The position numbers were made by a program, and so were the translations under genes. A stretch of 64,000 nt of DNA from Salarias fasciatus (Eukaryota > Chordata > Actinopteri > Blenniiformes > Blenniidae), in contig NC_043756.1 in the NCBI RefSeq assembly GCF_902148845.1, positions 24,679,623-24,743,622 of the forward strand, written 5' to 3'. Under the pieces are notes generated by a model that was not told the DNA's origin, searched no databases, and saw only the letters and a program-made list of their open reading frames with translations. Position 1 is the stretch's first letter; the number at the start of each line of letters is the position of its first letter. This document shows positions 34,090 through 46,611 of this stretch, in pieces.

Positions 34090-37000
34090 ATGGACAAGGT
34101 AAAACCGACAAAAAGAAACACTACGACTGTCTTTAAAACGCTAGCTCAACACTAGCATGCTACCTGGAGCTCACGCATGTACCTAACTTCTGATCAAATT
34201 ATTTACTCGAGGCAACAATAAAAGTAAAAAGTACTCGAGTCTACTCAAATAAAGTTGATGAACTGTCATATAGATCATGTTAAAAGTGTGGGGCCAAATG
34301 TAGCACTTAATCAAAGCACAGTCAGCAACGTGTACCTGGGGTCTGAGGTACACTGTTCATGAAAAATGTATTTTCTTTCCCAGGAGAGTAAACGGTCACC
34401 TGCCTTAGACCGTACAAACCAGAGGAGGCAGAAGAATGGGCCCACTGAGCCTCACACACCATCTTCAACCAACCTGGTGTTGCCAAATCCACATGTGTCC
34501 CAGCAGGCTCTCAGAGGGTACGGACATAACAAAAGTGATCATTTTCTTCTTGTATTATGTTATTTATCTGCTAATTATTTGATTGAAGGAGTGGCTCAAG
34601 CCCAAAGCTCCAGGGATCCAGAGGTTTTGCGTCCAGGGGTCGTGGTTACAGCAATAGCCTACCTGTCAGTGGCACCAGTGAAAGTCTCCTGCAGAGAGAC
34701 AGATCTACAGGGGACCCACAGGGAAAGGTTTGTGTTATTTCTGCCACTAGACAGCTCATAGTTTTTATTTATGAAGTATAAACAATACAATATGAAATAT
34801 ACATTGTTTTAATCTGTTTAATGATTTTTTTTAGAACACAAAGAGGAATGATTCTCAAGGAAGAACCACAGGAAGAAACTCAGTGGATTCACAGAGAAAA
34901 GGTGACTTCTCTTATTCTCTAATACAGGGGGGGGGGGGGGGGGGGGGGGGGGGGAGATAAGGGCTATGGGCCATGGGCCTAAACCTGCCCACAGGAGACT
35001 TCAATCTGGCCTGCCAAACCGCCAAGCAAATTATCAAAATTTAAAAAAAAATGTTGACATATATAAAATTTAAGTAGAGGACACAACACGGAGATCGAAA
35101 CTGAGATATCAGTGATGTTGACATGAAAGTTAAGCAAACTAGTATTATCCTCAAACTCATGCTGTCAGGGTGAGTTTGTAAAAAAATGCAACAGCAATAG
35201 GACAAGTTTTTTTGGCATTAGACTGTATTTTGGACCAGAAGGCATCATTTAAATTGGTTTAATGCTGAGATTGTGTTGTTTGATAGTAATTGTTCAGTTT
35301 TTCTAAACTATAGACATTTTTTTCACGTATACTCTCAGCTACAGCAAAGAAAAGCTTTGACGTTTAAATTCAAATGTTTTTATGGCACTTTATTTCCAGT
35401 CCTCTCAAGATGAAACTGGGATTTATGTAAACGCTGAGCTAAAATATGTTTGACCCCCTCTAATCTATCGGATCATTTTTACTGAAGATACCATATTCAC
35501 AGACTCTTCTTATCAGTTAGTTTAGGCATCTCGGTTATATGTGATTGTTTGAAATGTTGCGTCTTTAACTCGCAGGTTTCAGAGGCGCCAGGTCAGCCCC
35601 AAGCTCTGCAGGGAAGCCAAAATCAGCACAGACTCTCTCAGCCCTGTTTGAGGTGAAAATGGCTGATTTCCCGGAGTTATCAGGCGTTTCATCGAGCAAA
35701 ACAGCCCCTCCTGTTTCCCAGACGGACTGCTGGGGTCCAAGTCCACCATCCACAGACCCCAAAACTCCTCAACTGGCATCTTCCTGGAAGGTAAATTGAG
35801 GGAACCATGAAATGTGATGATTTGGAAAAGTATAAAAGTATATTGCCGAGCGAGCTTCTTCCTCTCAATACGGATGATGCTGTGATTTTACAAAAACTAG
35901 TCTCACGGGAGAGGATCTTTTCCTGAACCCCAACAAAGTGCCACAGATGTTCAGTCCGATGCCTCTGTTGTCCCTCCAGGTAAGACGACACGTTTATTCG
36001 CTGAGTCATTGCAGGCAGTCTTGGTACTGTATCACATGCTGAGCATATGTTTTGTTTTTCAGCTCAGCCTGTGGTCGCGTCCTGGGCTAACATCGCATCG
36101 CAACCCCCAAAGAAACCTGTTCTTAAAGACAAGACAATCAGCAACAACCACATGGAGGTATGATGATATTACACTTGGAGCGTTGACAGCTGGGAGGCAT
36201 ATTGCAAATGTATAGTTGCAGTCATAACAGCATATAAATCTTGCAAAAGACTGAACTGCAATGAATTTCCCATGTGCTATATATTCTTTTTCTGCATATT
36301 GAAAGTGACACAATTTTAAATATGAAACAAAATTTACTTCAAGGAAACAAGGGCTGTTATCTGGGGAGCAATCTCAAGGTAAACAGACATCATGTGCCAA
36401 AGTGTATTTAACTGAAGAATAAACCTTTTCACGTCTCACATGTGCAGCTAATATCGTTCAGCCCTGCAAGAAAACCTTCATTGTCCATCTGCTTTCTCCC
36501 AAACCCTGAACTAGTTTAGTTATTTTATTGTCAGTCTATCCTTACATTCATTTATTTTCTGGACCTTCCAGTTTTACTCGAAACAGGAAGGTACATCTAA
36601 ACCTGTTGCAGCTTTACTAGAAAATGGCTGTGGGTGACTTTTCAATGTTTTTTTATGTTTGCATCATTTCAGTTGGAGGATGTGTCTGAACAGCAGGAGG
36701 AAGGGTCTGCCAGGAAGAAAAAGAGGAAGAAAAAGAAGGGTAAAGGCACAACGGAGGATGTTATAGTCCAGGCAGAAGAACCACGAATGCCTCAAGAGCC
36801 TCCAAAGTTTGAGGTAACAAATCCTGTTTACTGTGCATCTCCATCAGCTCAGCGTCTTAATGAATGAATGTCTGAATTCTGTTGGATCTTTCAAGGATGA
36901 AGAAGAGTTCCCTGGCTTGGCTCCTGCTTCAGTCCGAGCTGACAGGCTGCTCCTCAGCAGCAGTGTAAAGCTATGCAATGAGGTATTGTTAGTATTGTTA

Positions 37001-39920
37001 TTGTTGGTGTACTGCATCGTTAAAATGATTCCCAAGCATCTTCTAGAGATCAATAATCTTTGGCGAATGTAGGTTCGATCACATCCTTCCTTCTCGTCAT
37101 GCTATATCAAACATATTCCACAACTTGAGATCAGGTGTGTGTTGTCTCCACAGCATCATCACTCTTTAGAAGCTCTCTGCACTTCTCTATATCCAGTAAA
37201 CCTCTCACGCAGGCATCTCAACCTACTGCTTGCACTGTCATCTTATTGGGAGACCACTTTATTGAGTGCAAAAAAGTGTGCATTTGTTTCTGAAAATCGG
37301 TTCTTTCATTTCAAATAATAGCACAATTAAAAAAAATAAAGGTAAATAGTCACTGCACATATTTCCCTCACACCTAAGTACAGCATTTAAGTTTATGTAT
37401 ATGTTAAACTGAATGCTTTGCACCATTCAGTGGAAGCTGATTCATCTTATATGATGACAGCAAAGGAATTAATTCAAAGAACTAGGAAACTTAAAACTAA
37501 GAAATCGATACTCTGTTGTGGGAAGACATTTCACAGCATTTAAACTCACATCTAACATGAAATTGAGATGCTTTTGCATATTTTTTATCCATGTTTTATA
37601 TTTTTCTTCTGCTGCTGCATAATTTTGCACATGTTGATCTTTTGTTTAAAGACTTCAATCATATTAGTCGTTCAATAAATTGTTTTCCTAATTGTGAAGA
37701 GAAAAAATAACTTAATAAACCAGCTTTGAATAAATTGCTTTTGCTCAAACTGTTGATATGAAGTTGCGGCCAGGAAATGGCTCAAGTTCTCAGTGTTTGA
37801 GGCTCACTGTTTTAATGACTTCCGTGTGCAGTATATGGAGACAGTCTGAGGCCTCCCTGGCGGTGTTAATGTGGTGGATACATGTGGACGTCTAATGAAA
37901 TGAAGTTGTCATATTTATGTGACGATCCTGTTGCATTTTCAAGGGAAACCAAAGAGAAGGAGACCAGCACCCCTCCAGGGACCAGAACACTGAGAAACCC
38001 CCGACAGCAAAGAGTCAGTCAACAGAAACCACCAAGAAAGGGCAGGTTTGTGGTTTTCGTTATTGTACACAAGGCTGAATTGATGCCAGTTAATTTATTG
38101 TCTTCATCTTGGTCGCTCGACTTTCAGAAAGCTGAAAAGGTCTCTGGGAAGAAAAGCAAAGTGCCTGTCCAGCTCGACATTGGAAACATGCTGGCTGCCC
38201 TGGAAAAGAAGCAACAGTCTCAGAAAGCCAAACAGGATGCCAAACCGCTCATCCTCTCAGGTGAGTTAGTATGTTCTTAATGGTGCAACTTTATGAAACT
38301 TGTCGGAGAGCTCCCTGTTACGTCGGGTTTTTAATTCAATCGTAAAAGTGTCTTGTCCCCCTCGGTAAAATGTTTGAGTTGCACGGATGATTTCTTAGCA
38401 ACTGGGGCTTCTACAAAAAGAATGATGAGAAATGTACGCCCTCAGTCTTTCTCCAGAAAAATGCTAAACAAGGTATTGAAGGCATGATTAACTCCTTTCC
38501 TCTGTGTAGTTGGCGGAGGACTTCCAGTTGTTCAGAAACAACAGTCAGGCCTGAAGAAGCCTCCCTGGCAGCAGGATAAGATCGCTCATAATCCCCTGGA
38601 CTCCACCAGCCCTCTGGTAAAGAAAGGCAAGCAGAGAGAGGTGCCCAAAGCCAAGAAACCCACTCCTCTCAAGAGGGCAAGTCCACTCAGCCTCTCGCCT
38701 CGTCAAAGTGAAACTTAAAGGAATCTCCTGCTTTTGTTCTCACCGTTTTCAATCCTTTCTCACCTTTAGGTTATTTTGAAAGAGAGAGAGGAGCGAAAAC
38801 AGAGGCGTCTGCTGGAGGAGAGAGGACTGCTGCCTGAAGAGGAGTCCAGACCTCTCCATGATGCCACAGAGGAAGAAGAGCAGTGTGACACGAACGACAC
38901 CGGTAGGAGCAGAAATATCACCCAATGAAGTCACTCTCATTACAGAGCGATCAAGACCTCCAAGCAGAAGAAAGATATTTTAACCTTAACGGTTTTTCTT
39001 CCTCAAACCTCAGATGAGGTGGACGGCCCTCGGGAGGAGTTGGACGATGAGACGGACTTGAACGACACGAGTCAGATCGCAGAAGACGGTGATGAAGAGA
39101 CTGGAATAGAAGAGAGCGAGCAGCAGCAAGTCACCTCAGCCGAGTCCCACACAGCACACACACCTAAGATCCACAGCAGAAAGTTTAGAGAGTGAGTACA
39201 CACACACACATGCGCACGCACGCCTTGAAACGTGAGAATCACTGTTGGTATTTCTGCTCCGACTGCAGCTACTGCAGCCAGATGCTGAGCAAGGACGTGG
39301 ACGAGTGTGTGAGCACCCTGCTGAAGGAGCTGGTCCGCTTCCAGGACCGCTTGTACCAGAAGGATCCCATGAAGGCCCGCATGAAGAGACGCATCGTGAT
39401 GGGCCTCCGGGAAGTCCTCAAGCACCTCAAACTCAGGAAAGTCAAGTGCGTCATCATCTCGCCCAACTGTGAACGCATCCAGGCCAAAGGTACTGAGAGA
39501 ACCCGTTCTATGAAGATACCAGCTTTATTTTAGAGAAGTTTGAATTTAAAGGTTATTATGGCGCCGTTGTACTGGCCTGGCCCTCTCGAAATGAAACTGG
39601 GATGTACGATGATGATTAATATTAGATCATTATTTGTGTCATTTTTCTGCATCTACAAAGAAACATATCCTCTTGCATCATAGTGGCAGATAAATAAAAG
39701 CCCTCATGTTTGGCCCTGCATTTGTTTGGACTGTGTGTTTTTTGGCAGGCGGTCTGGACGAGGCTCTGCACACCATCATCGACACGTGTCGAGAGCAGGA
39801 CGTGCCCTTCGTCTTCGCTCTGTCCAGGAAGGCTCTGGGCCGCTGTGTCAACAAGGCCGTGCCCGTCAGCCTGGTGGGCATCTTCAACTACGACGGCGCT
39901 CAGGTGGAGAGAGAGAGACC

Positions 39921-39994
<74 letters not shown>

Positions 39995-40573
39995 CTTCTT
40001 GTTTGAGCTGGCGAAAGTGAGCCGCTGTGAGAGGATAGGACGAGGATCGAACTGCCAACAATATGAAAATTAGAGAAAATGATCACTGGCTTTTTTCCGA
40101 GCATTTTGAAGCGGAGTAACCCTTTCATTGCAGTTAATCAGTTGATTCCTCGGCAGGACTTCTACCACAAGATGATCGAGCTGTCGTCCGAGGCCAGGAG
40201 AGCCTACGAGCTGATGGTGTCGGGCCTGGAGCCGAGCGGCCAGGCGGAGACGGAGCAGGAAGCGAACGCTGACGAGCAGCAGATCAACACCGAGGAGCTG
40301 AAGCCTGATCAGGACTGCACACTGCCAGAGGAACCAGAGTACAGTGAGTTACTGAATAAACTCTTCCAGTCAAATCAGCATGATGTTGAGGATTTTTTTT
40401 CTTCCTGTAACCTGTGCGCTAATGATCGTTTTGTTTCTCTCTCAGTAAAAGTTTGGAAGAAAATGCTGGAGAAGAGCTGCAGCCATGCGATCCTGACCTT
40501 CGAGGAGCAGCTGAGCTCCCTGCACTTCAACAGTGAATGTACTGAAAACAGTGAGGAAGACGAGAGGAGTTGA
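34090..40573 (+). CDS. secisbp2: SECIS-binding protein 2 (18 coding exons, complete)
   Basis: Exons: 34090-34098, 34384-34517, 34589-34727, 34835-34901, 35576-35790, 35901-35979, 36063-36157, 36673-36813, 36896-36982, 37944-38045, 38128-38260, 38510-38676, 38770-38902, 39014-39191, 39269-39489, 39749-39903, 40157-40343, 40446-40573; 789 aa, phases consistent. The protein binds the SECIS element of selenoprotein mRNAs and recruits EEFSEC to recode UGA. Visible landmarks are ADFPELSG, a basic RKKKRKKKKGKG nuclear-signal-like stretch, EEEFPGLA, the Sec-incorporation region (VPVQLDIGNMLAALEKKQ; HNPLDS..VKKGKQRE; VILKEREERKQ), and a C-terminal L7Ae-type RNA-binding domain (YCSQML to VGIFNYDGAQ) with FVFALSRKALGRCVNKAVPV. 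The C-terminus is short, as in SECISBP2, not the long tail of SECISBP2L. An in-frame TAG 18 bases upstream of the ATG supports this start. The human N-terminal LSADVKPFVPRF region has no counterpart. One intron is GC-AG. Confidence 0.9.
34927..34954. repeat. Poly(G) run of 28
   Basis: An uninterrupted G homopolymer in secisbp2 intron 4, 25 bases after the donor at 34902. Its length is prone to sequencing error; on RNA it could form a G-quadruplex. Confidence 0.95.
39923..39991. repeat. (CA)n microsatellite
   Basis: About 69 bases of CA units in the secisbp2 intron that follows the exon ending at 39903, about 20 bases past the donor. Several apparent ORFs running through it in all frames are artefacts. 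Confidence 0.98.
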
Positions 40574-43187
40574 CAGTGGTGAAGCCTTCTGTGCCTTAAA
40601 AAAAACTAACAAAAACAAAAACAAACAGTTTGTGCTGATTGATCACCAGCATAGAGTCAAGAGAAATGGATGGCATGCAGAGAAAGGAGCCGTGAGGCTG
40701 CTGCTAGTGGTCAAACCACCCAGAAAATTCAGTGATTTAAGTTAATCACACTCACTTCAAATGATGTAAGAGAACGAATGAACTTAAATGGTTTTTCATT
40801 CAGCCCATAGTCAAGTCATCATTTATAGGTTTTTTTCTTGTCTTAAATTCAGTGATTTCATCCAGTTCAATATGAATATGTTGGAATAAATAAGGAACAT
40901 CTTAACAGATAATCGATATTGGGTAGACGATAATGATTAGTTGCAGAGATATTGTGTCTGCCTGAAGGAGTCAGTGAAGATGAGATGGCTTTTTCCTTTC
41001 TGGAACATGCGTCAATGTAGTTTTTGTTGAAAATGTTTAAATGTTTACCTTAAATCTATCAGAACTGGAGTCTGTGGAGATTAATCCACAAGACACGCAT
41101 CCTAAAAACCACTTTATCTGACTTAGTGTCGCATGGTGCTAGACATGGACCCAGTTAACTATGTGAAAACATTATTCCCCTTTTCAGATCACCAGACCTT
41201 TACAGAATGGATAAGAACAAAAGACCACACAGAGAACAATTTGAACAAACACACAAACCACTACTCCATGAAACTTACTGGCTCAAATATGGACATGAAC
41301 AGAAATGCTCCATGGTCACCCTTTGACAGTGGTTGCCGTTTAACAGAAAAAAACTTTTTTTGCTAGAAAAAGCAGTCTGCCTAGAAAATTGTGCTGACAT
41401 TCGTGTAATAGATTTGATTTTGTGGGATGATGGAATCTTTTTAGTTTTTGAACTACTCGGATATTTCAAAAATACAATTCCTTTTTATTGTTTCACAATG
41501 AAAGAAATTGGTTGACATAGTTTAGGTAGGTCACCTCTTCACAAAGGGTGATTCAGGCTCACAGATTTGTCACATTGCGAATCATATTGTGTTTGGATTC
41601 TTGTAGTCTTAAATACTTTAAACACCAAACCCAGCCGTAGTTAAATGTTAATCTTGAATGTTTGACTGAAGATGACTTGTTGCCAGTTTCCCTTAAAACC
41701 TCTTCTTGGAAGCCCCTCTTTTAAAAACACTGAACGTGACGAAACACACCAGTAATTTGACACCAGACTTACTTAACAGCTACACCTGAAGCTAAACCAA
41801 AATGTCAAACTGATCTGAACTAAACCTTTACAGAAGCAAATGTTAATCTCGTTACTTCATTAGGAAATAAAAGGCTTCAGTTGTGGGAGTCACAATTGCA
41901 CTGTGTTGAGAAAATGCTGCTAAATTTAATGTTTTCTTTAGCTTTAAAAAAAAATCACATCAAAACAGAAGAGTTGACAGGTGCAAGGTGACAATCACAC
42001 ATTTAAGCCTGTTTTACTCATAGTAATAATAGAAACACTTGAGGAAAGAGCTGTGATTGTCTAATGTGGTTTAAAATACTTCTAAAACCCAAGAACAATT
42101 AAATTCTCACCGATAACCTATTGTTGGATTTCTATGTTTATGTTTCAAACAATGCGAAGATGTCATTTAACGTCTTGACAAAATGCGTTGGATAGTGGTT
42201 GATATAAAGTAGGAAGATTTAATATGTGATGTTTTCATTTGTTCAGGAAACAGAATAAATATGTTTTGCTGCTGACATGGGGACTTTATTGGAATACAGG
42301 TGTTGATATTTAACATGCAAAATAATTAAAACAATCCTTTTGCTTTTCAGGTACATTAGCTCATTTTTATTGGGTGAATGGAAATGTGTATTTTGTCATC
42401 ACCTGCCATCTTGCCAACTCATTCCTTTATTTCCACTCATTATTACTAAGCTAAGTTCAACTAACCAGCTCTGATTATTCCTTCAGTTTCTCAACTACGT
42501 GGTTCAGTAATGTCTGTGGTACTTGGAGACCAAACTGTGAAATATGTGTGGGAATAAAGAATGTATCGTCCCAGAGAGAGTGGAAATATAATGAGATTGT
42601 AAAAGATATATATTTTTAGGAACCATCTCTTTTGTAAAGCCTTGATCATGGATGTTCTGTGTAAAGTAAATTCACTACAACAATATAGGAACAAAAAGAA
42701 TGAGAGAGCACAATAAGCTTAACAACCAAGGACATGTTCAAATAAAGATAACAAAAATGTTGTGGTTTTGTCATTTCTGTGTACAATGAATCCAATTATT
42801 TAAACCATGGATTTTAGAAAGTGTGATGCCCCAGCCTCACACTGTACAACCAACACCAGACGATGAAGATCCAATGTTGTCTGGCTGGAAGTTGAATTGT
42901 TCATTTTGATTTATTTTATTTAAAACTATTTAACGTTTTTTTTAAAGCTTTCCTCCCTTTATTTTGTTGCGGTAGATAACCAAGCAAACAGAAGGGGGCG
43001 CTAGCACGCAGGTGTCAGAGCAGTCTTTCATGTTCAGCTCCACCCACAGTTGCCTGCAGCAGAGAACAGAACCAGCAGGAGGAGGAGAATGTATCAAGGA
43101 CCAACCTCCTGTGCTCTTTACTGGAGAGCCTGCATTTAGTGTTGGACCTACTTTATCATGACAAATGTCTGCTTTGAAAAAGGTCTT
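40574..43187. other. Gene-poor region downstream of secisbp2
   Basis: It holds the likely secisbp2 3' UTR and AT-rich spacer. Candidate plus-strand AATAAA signals lie near 40885 and 41867. No exon or conserved domain was recognised; the ORFs present are short and unlike known families. Confidence 0.4.
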
Positions 43188-43204
43188 AAAAGGTTGTCCT
43201 CTCT

Positions 43205-44598
43205 TATCTGGAATAACAAACGACCCAGGTTGCATCTTTCTCTACTTTACCTACCTTATGACAGAGGAGGGCTCCGGCTGCCTAACATGAAGCTGTACTA
43301 TTATGCACCTCAATTATGTGCTGCTACTTCTTATTTTTCTCCTATTGAGATTCCATCTTGGATACAAACTGAAAGCAGTGCATCAGAACTGTCGTCAAAA
43401 TCCTATATATACTCAGATGAAATAAAAAAAACTGCTGAAAAATACAAGCAATCCATTTGTTAAAAGTACTTTAACAGTATGGCACCAGGCACATGTAACT
43501 TTATATTAGGGGTCTGGGCTCTCAGCTCTGTCACCTATTTGGGGTAATTGTACATTTAAACCAGAATGTGCATATATGGGTTTTAAGATCCGGATGAATA
43601 GGGGTCTATGTAAAATTGGTGACCGATACAATGTTGGAGTGCTCATGTCTTTTGAGCAGTTGACAAACAAGTATAATTTACCCAAAAAACACTTTTTTGA
43701 ATATCTTCAAATCAGAAGTTTTACTATTGATCACTTAAAATCCACTTCAGAACCTTCATTGTCCACCATAGAGAATATAGCGGTTAACCAACATCAAAGT
43801 AGAGGCTTGCTTTCCAAATTTTACAACATTTTGCTTGAAGCCTCAAAGGAGAACAGTCTTTCATATCTACAAGCGTGGAGAGCTGATATGAAAACAAATA
43901 TTTCTGTGGAGGAGCGGAACAGCTCTTGTTTATTTGCCCAAAAGCAAACCATTAACACAAGATTTAGATTAGTGCAATATAAATGGTTATTCAGAACATA
44001 TATCACACCGGTTAAACTCCCCTAATATTCCTGATGATTGTGTTAAGTGTGGTACGGAAAAAGGAAACACTCTATCATTGTATATGGCAACGTGAAAAAC
44101 TGCAATTATTTTGGAAGCAACTTATTACTGTCACATCTGATTTAATTGAGTTTAAAATGCCCTTCAATGATAAACTATGTATTCTGCATGTTTTCCCTGA
44201 TACATTTAAATGTAAAAAGAATGTAAGAAAGCTTGTTAACGTTTGTCTTGTGCAAGCAAAATATTTGATTGCTTTGAATTGGAAGAACACTGAGGGACCT
44301 GGGGTGAATCAGTGGATTAAACTTATGACCAGCAACTTGGCCCTGGAGAAGCTGACCTACATGGCCAAAGGAAAATCAGAGGACTTTAAGGATATCTGGA
44401 TGCCCTTTTTACGTCTTGTCAAGGACTTTAAATTATAGAAATAGATGAGTGAATATGGGGGTTTTGTTTTAGGGTGGGGGGTGGGTTTTATATATTTTCT
44501 ATTTTGTAATTTTGTATTTTAATTTTTTTCTTTATCGTTTGTTTTTTGGCTAAAATGGAAAAAAAATCACAATAAACAAATCTTTGGAAAAAAAAAAA
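43205..44598 (+). mobile_element. 5'-truncated L1-like LINE with poly(A) tail
   Basis: Coding traces of the ORF2 C-terminus start abruptly at 43205 (LIWNNKRPRLHLSLLYLPYD, RGGLRLPNMKLYYYAPQL). They continue in another frame through 43576-44025 (TRFRLVQYKWLFRTYITPVK) and 44034-44438, then a 3' UTR and an A-rich end at 44588-44598. Frameshifts make it inactive. A 17-base target-site duplication AAAAGGTTGTCCTCTCT flanks it (43188-43204 and 44595-44611; the A bases of the second copy merge with the tail). The target reads TT/AAAA, the usual L1 endonuclease site. The element is about 1.4 kb of an expected 5-6 kb. Confidence 0.88.
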
Positions 44599-44611
44599 GG
44601 TTGTCCTCTCT

Positions 44612-46135
44612 CCATCTCTCCCTCTCTCTTACAAACACACTTTAATCATGCTCACTTTACTCTTACCTTGAGATCACTTAGTATTAGGGCTGGGCAATGT
44701 ATTGATTCTCATTTTGTTTGCAGTTGTATCACCTGTAGTTCTTTTCACTGTGTTTAGAGACTGAAGGACACCTGTCAGTCCTTAAGTCTCGATCTTAAAC
44801 CCATGAGTGCCTCTTAGGGCGGTTCATGAGGCTTCACTTGGCCATAGTCATTGGCTGTTATCAATACTTCCAGTAAAGCGAATGATACAGGTGAATAATA
44901 TTCTTTTTAACAAAAAGGACTACTTAATTTGGGATTATTGATTAATTCCATTGGTAATTTGAAAAAAACAAAACAAAACAATAGTGCAGACCCTGCTAGG
45001 AGTGTGTTGTAAAATCAACAAAACACTGTACTGTTTACTATATAACATCATAACAACATAAGATATAGACAAGACATATACACTGGAGTTTCATTTAGAA
45101 GAGTGTGTGTTGAGTGTTTGGTCCTGTTGGGCTCCAGGACACTGTATGGTGTGCGTGTGTGTAGGGGGCACAGCTGAAAAGCGTAGCTTCTGTGCCTCTG
45201 CTGGAGTCTTCATCTGGCTCAAACAACTTTGTTTCTGATCATCAAACGATGTTTATTTGTTTGATAGCCTCCTGTACGTCCACTTGCCTTATATTGCTGT
45301 TCAATATGCTGGTTGGTGATTTTGATCTGGCTTGTATTTGCAAGAATAAAGATATGTTTCACCGAGGTGTTTTATGTGTTCTTTTTTTCTGCACCAAAAT
45401 TACTAGAGCACTCAACAGAGTAATTTGATCTCAAGCAGTGCTTGGTACGGTTTAAAAAATGAGTGAAGGGACATTACAATGTAACAATCAGCTTATTTTG
45501 CTTGCCCAAAACTGATTCATGCCACTGGTATTGTACATAAATGGATATTTTGCCCCAAAATGACTTAATATAACACAGCAGAGTCAGATTCACAACATTT
45601 GAACACAACCAGTACTTTTTACTACCGGGAACACTGTTATTTCCAGGCTACTGGCATCACATCACTGATTAAATAAATCATTTTGCTAAACTTTAGAGAA
45701 TATTTACATTTCAGAAGTGGTTCATCAGGTCCTGTCTCCTCCGTCCAGCCCTCAGTGGAGCCTCTGGACTTATAATGTCATATATTACTTGTTCAAATGG
45801 TATGAAGTACCTATTACTGTCTAATTTTCCTGTAATTGTGCTGCCAGAATTCATTAGACATTGTAATAAAAGCAATTGTGACTTGACTTTGCAATAAAAT
45901 CCTTTTTTTCCAAAAAAGTAGTCCACAAGCTCAGTACTGCTGGACCTAATACATTTCATAATACTTGCACAAGTACTATGAAGTACTATTGCTGTGAACT
46001 TTTTCTCTGATTTGTATCCAAAGTCAGAGTAATAAAACGAAGAGCTATTTTGCAAGGAACAATGGCTTAAAATTTCTGTTTCTTTGTGTTAGTACTGGTA
46101 GAGACAGATACCAAAACACTGGTAGCTGTGACTAA
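44612..46135. other. Gene-free stretch with repeat debris
   Basis: No supported exon. A short AGGGCTGGGCAATGTATTGA segment at 44686-44705 resembles a hAT-type terminus. Short ORFs here match nothing recognised. Confidence 0.4.
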
Positions 46136-46149
46136 AGATGACTGCAGAG

Positions 46150-46356
46150 TACTGGCCAGGGGTAGAAATGCATTCACATTCCACACTTGGCAGATATTTG
46201 TAAAAAAAAAATTTGAAAATCATGTAGAATTTTCCTTCCACTTCACAATTTTGCAGCACGTTATGTTGGTCTATCACATAAAATGCATTTGTATTTGTGG
46301 ATGTCATCATGTGGCAAAATGTGGAAAAGTTCAATACTTTTTCAGACCACTGTAGG
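46150..46356 (-). mobile_element. DNA-transposon-derived repeat, copy 1
   Basis: On the minus strand this reads CAGTGGTCTGAAAAAGTATT, then TTTTCCACATTTTGCCAC, TTATGTGATAGACCAACA, GTGAAGTGGAAGGAAAATT, TTTTTTACAAATA and GTGTGGAATGTGAATGCATT. This is the layout of a common vertebrate Tc1/mariner-like repeat end ('..tatgtgatagaccaacacaa..gtggaaggaaaat..'). A second copy lies at 51735-51905 in the opposite orientation. Confidence 0.6.
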
Positions 46357-46611
46357 CTTTTGAATTTTATGTCCATAATTAGCAGAATTTGAAAAAAGAC
46401 AGAAATATATTAGCCCGTGTGTAATTAATAAACCTTCGGAAGAAATATTTGAAAAAAGGATCGATCGATTCTGAGTGTTTAGAAACGGAATCAAATGGGG
46501 GAGCTCAAGTTGTCAGTCGGATCATTTAACGTGTGGCACACAGCAGGGCGAAGAGACGTCTCGCGTAGCGGTGAAAAAAATTGCCGACAGAAGCTTGAAG
46601 TCACACCAAAT

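Noticed and set aside
39706-40073. Three overlapping plus-strand ORFs ending in His/Thr runs
   Set aside because: One frame is the real secisbp2 exon 39749-39903 running on into the intronic CA repeat; the others are shadows.
34090-40573. SECISBP2L as alternative identity
   Set aside because: SECISBP2L has a long acidic C-terminal tail after the RNA-binding domain; this protein ends about 100 residues after it, as SECISBP2 does.
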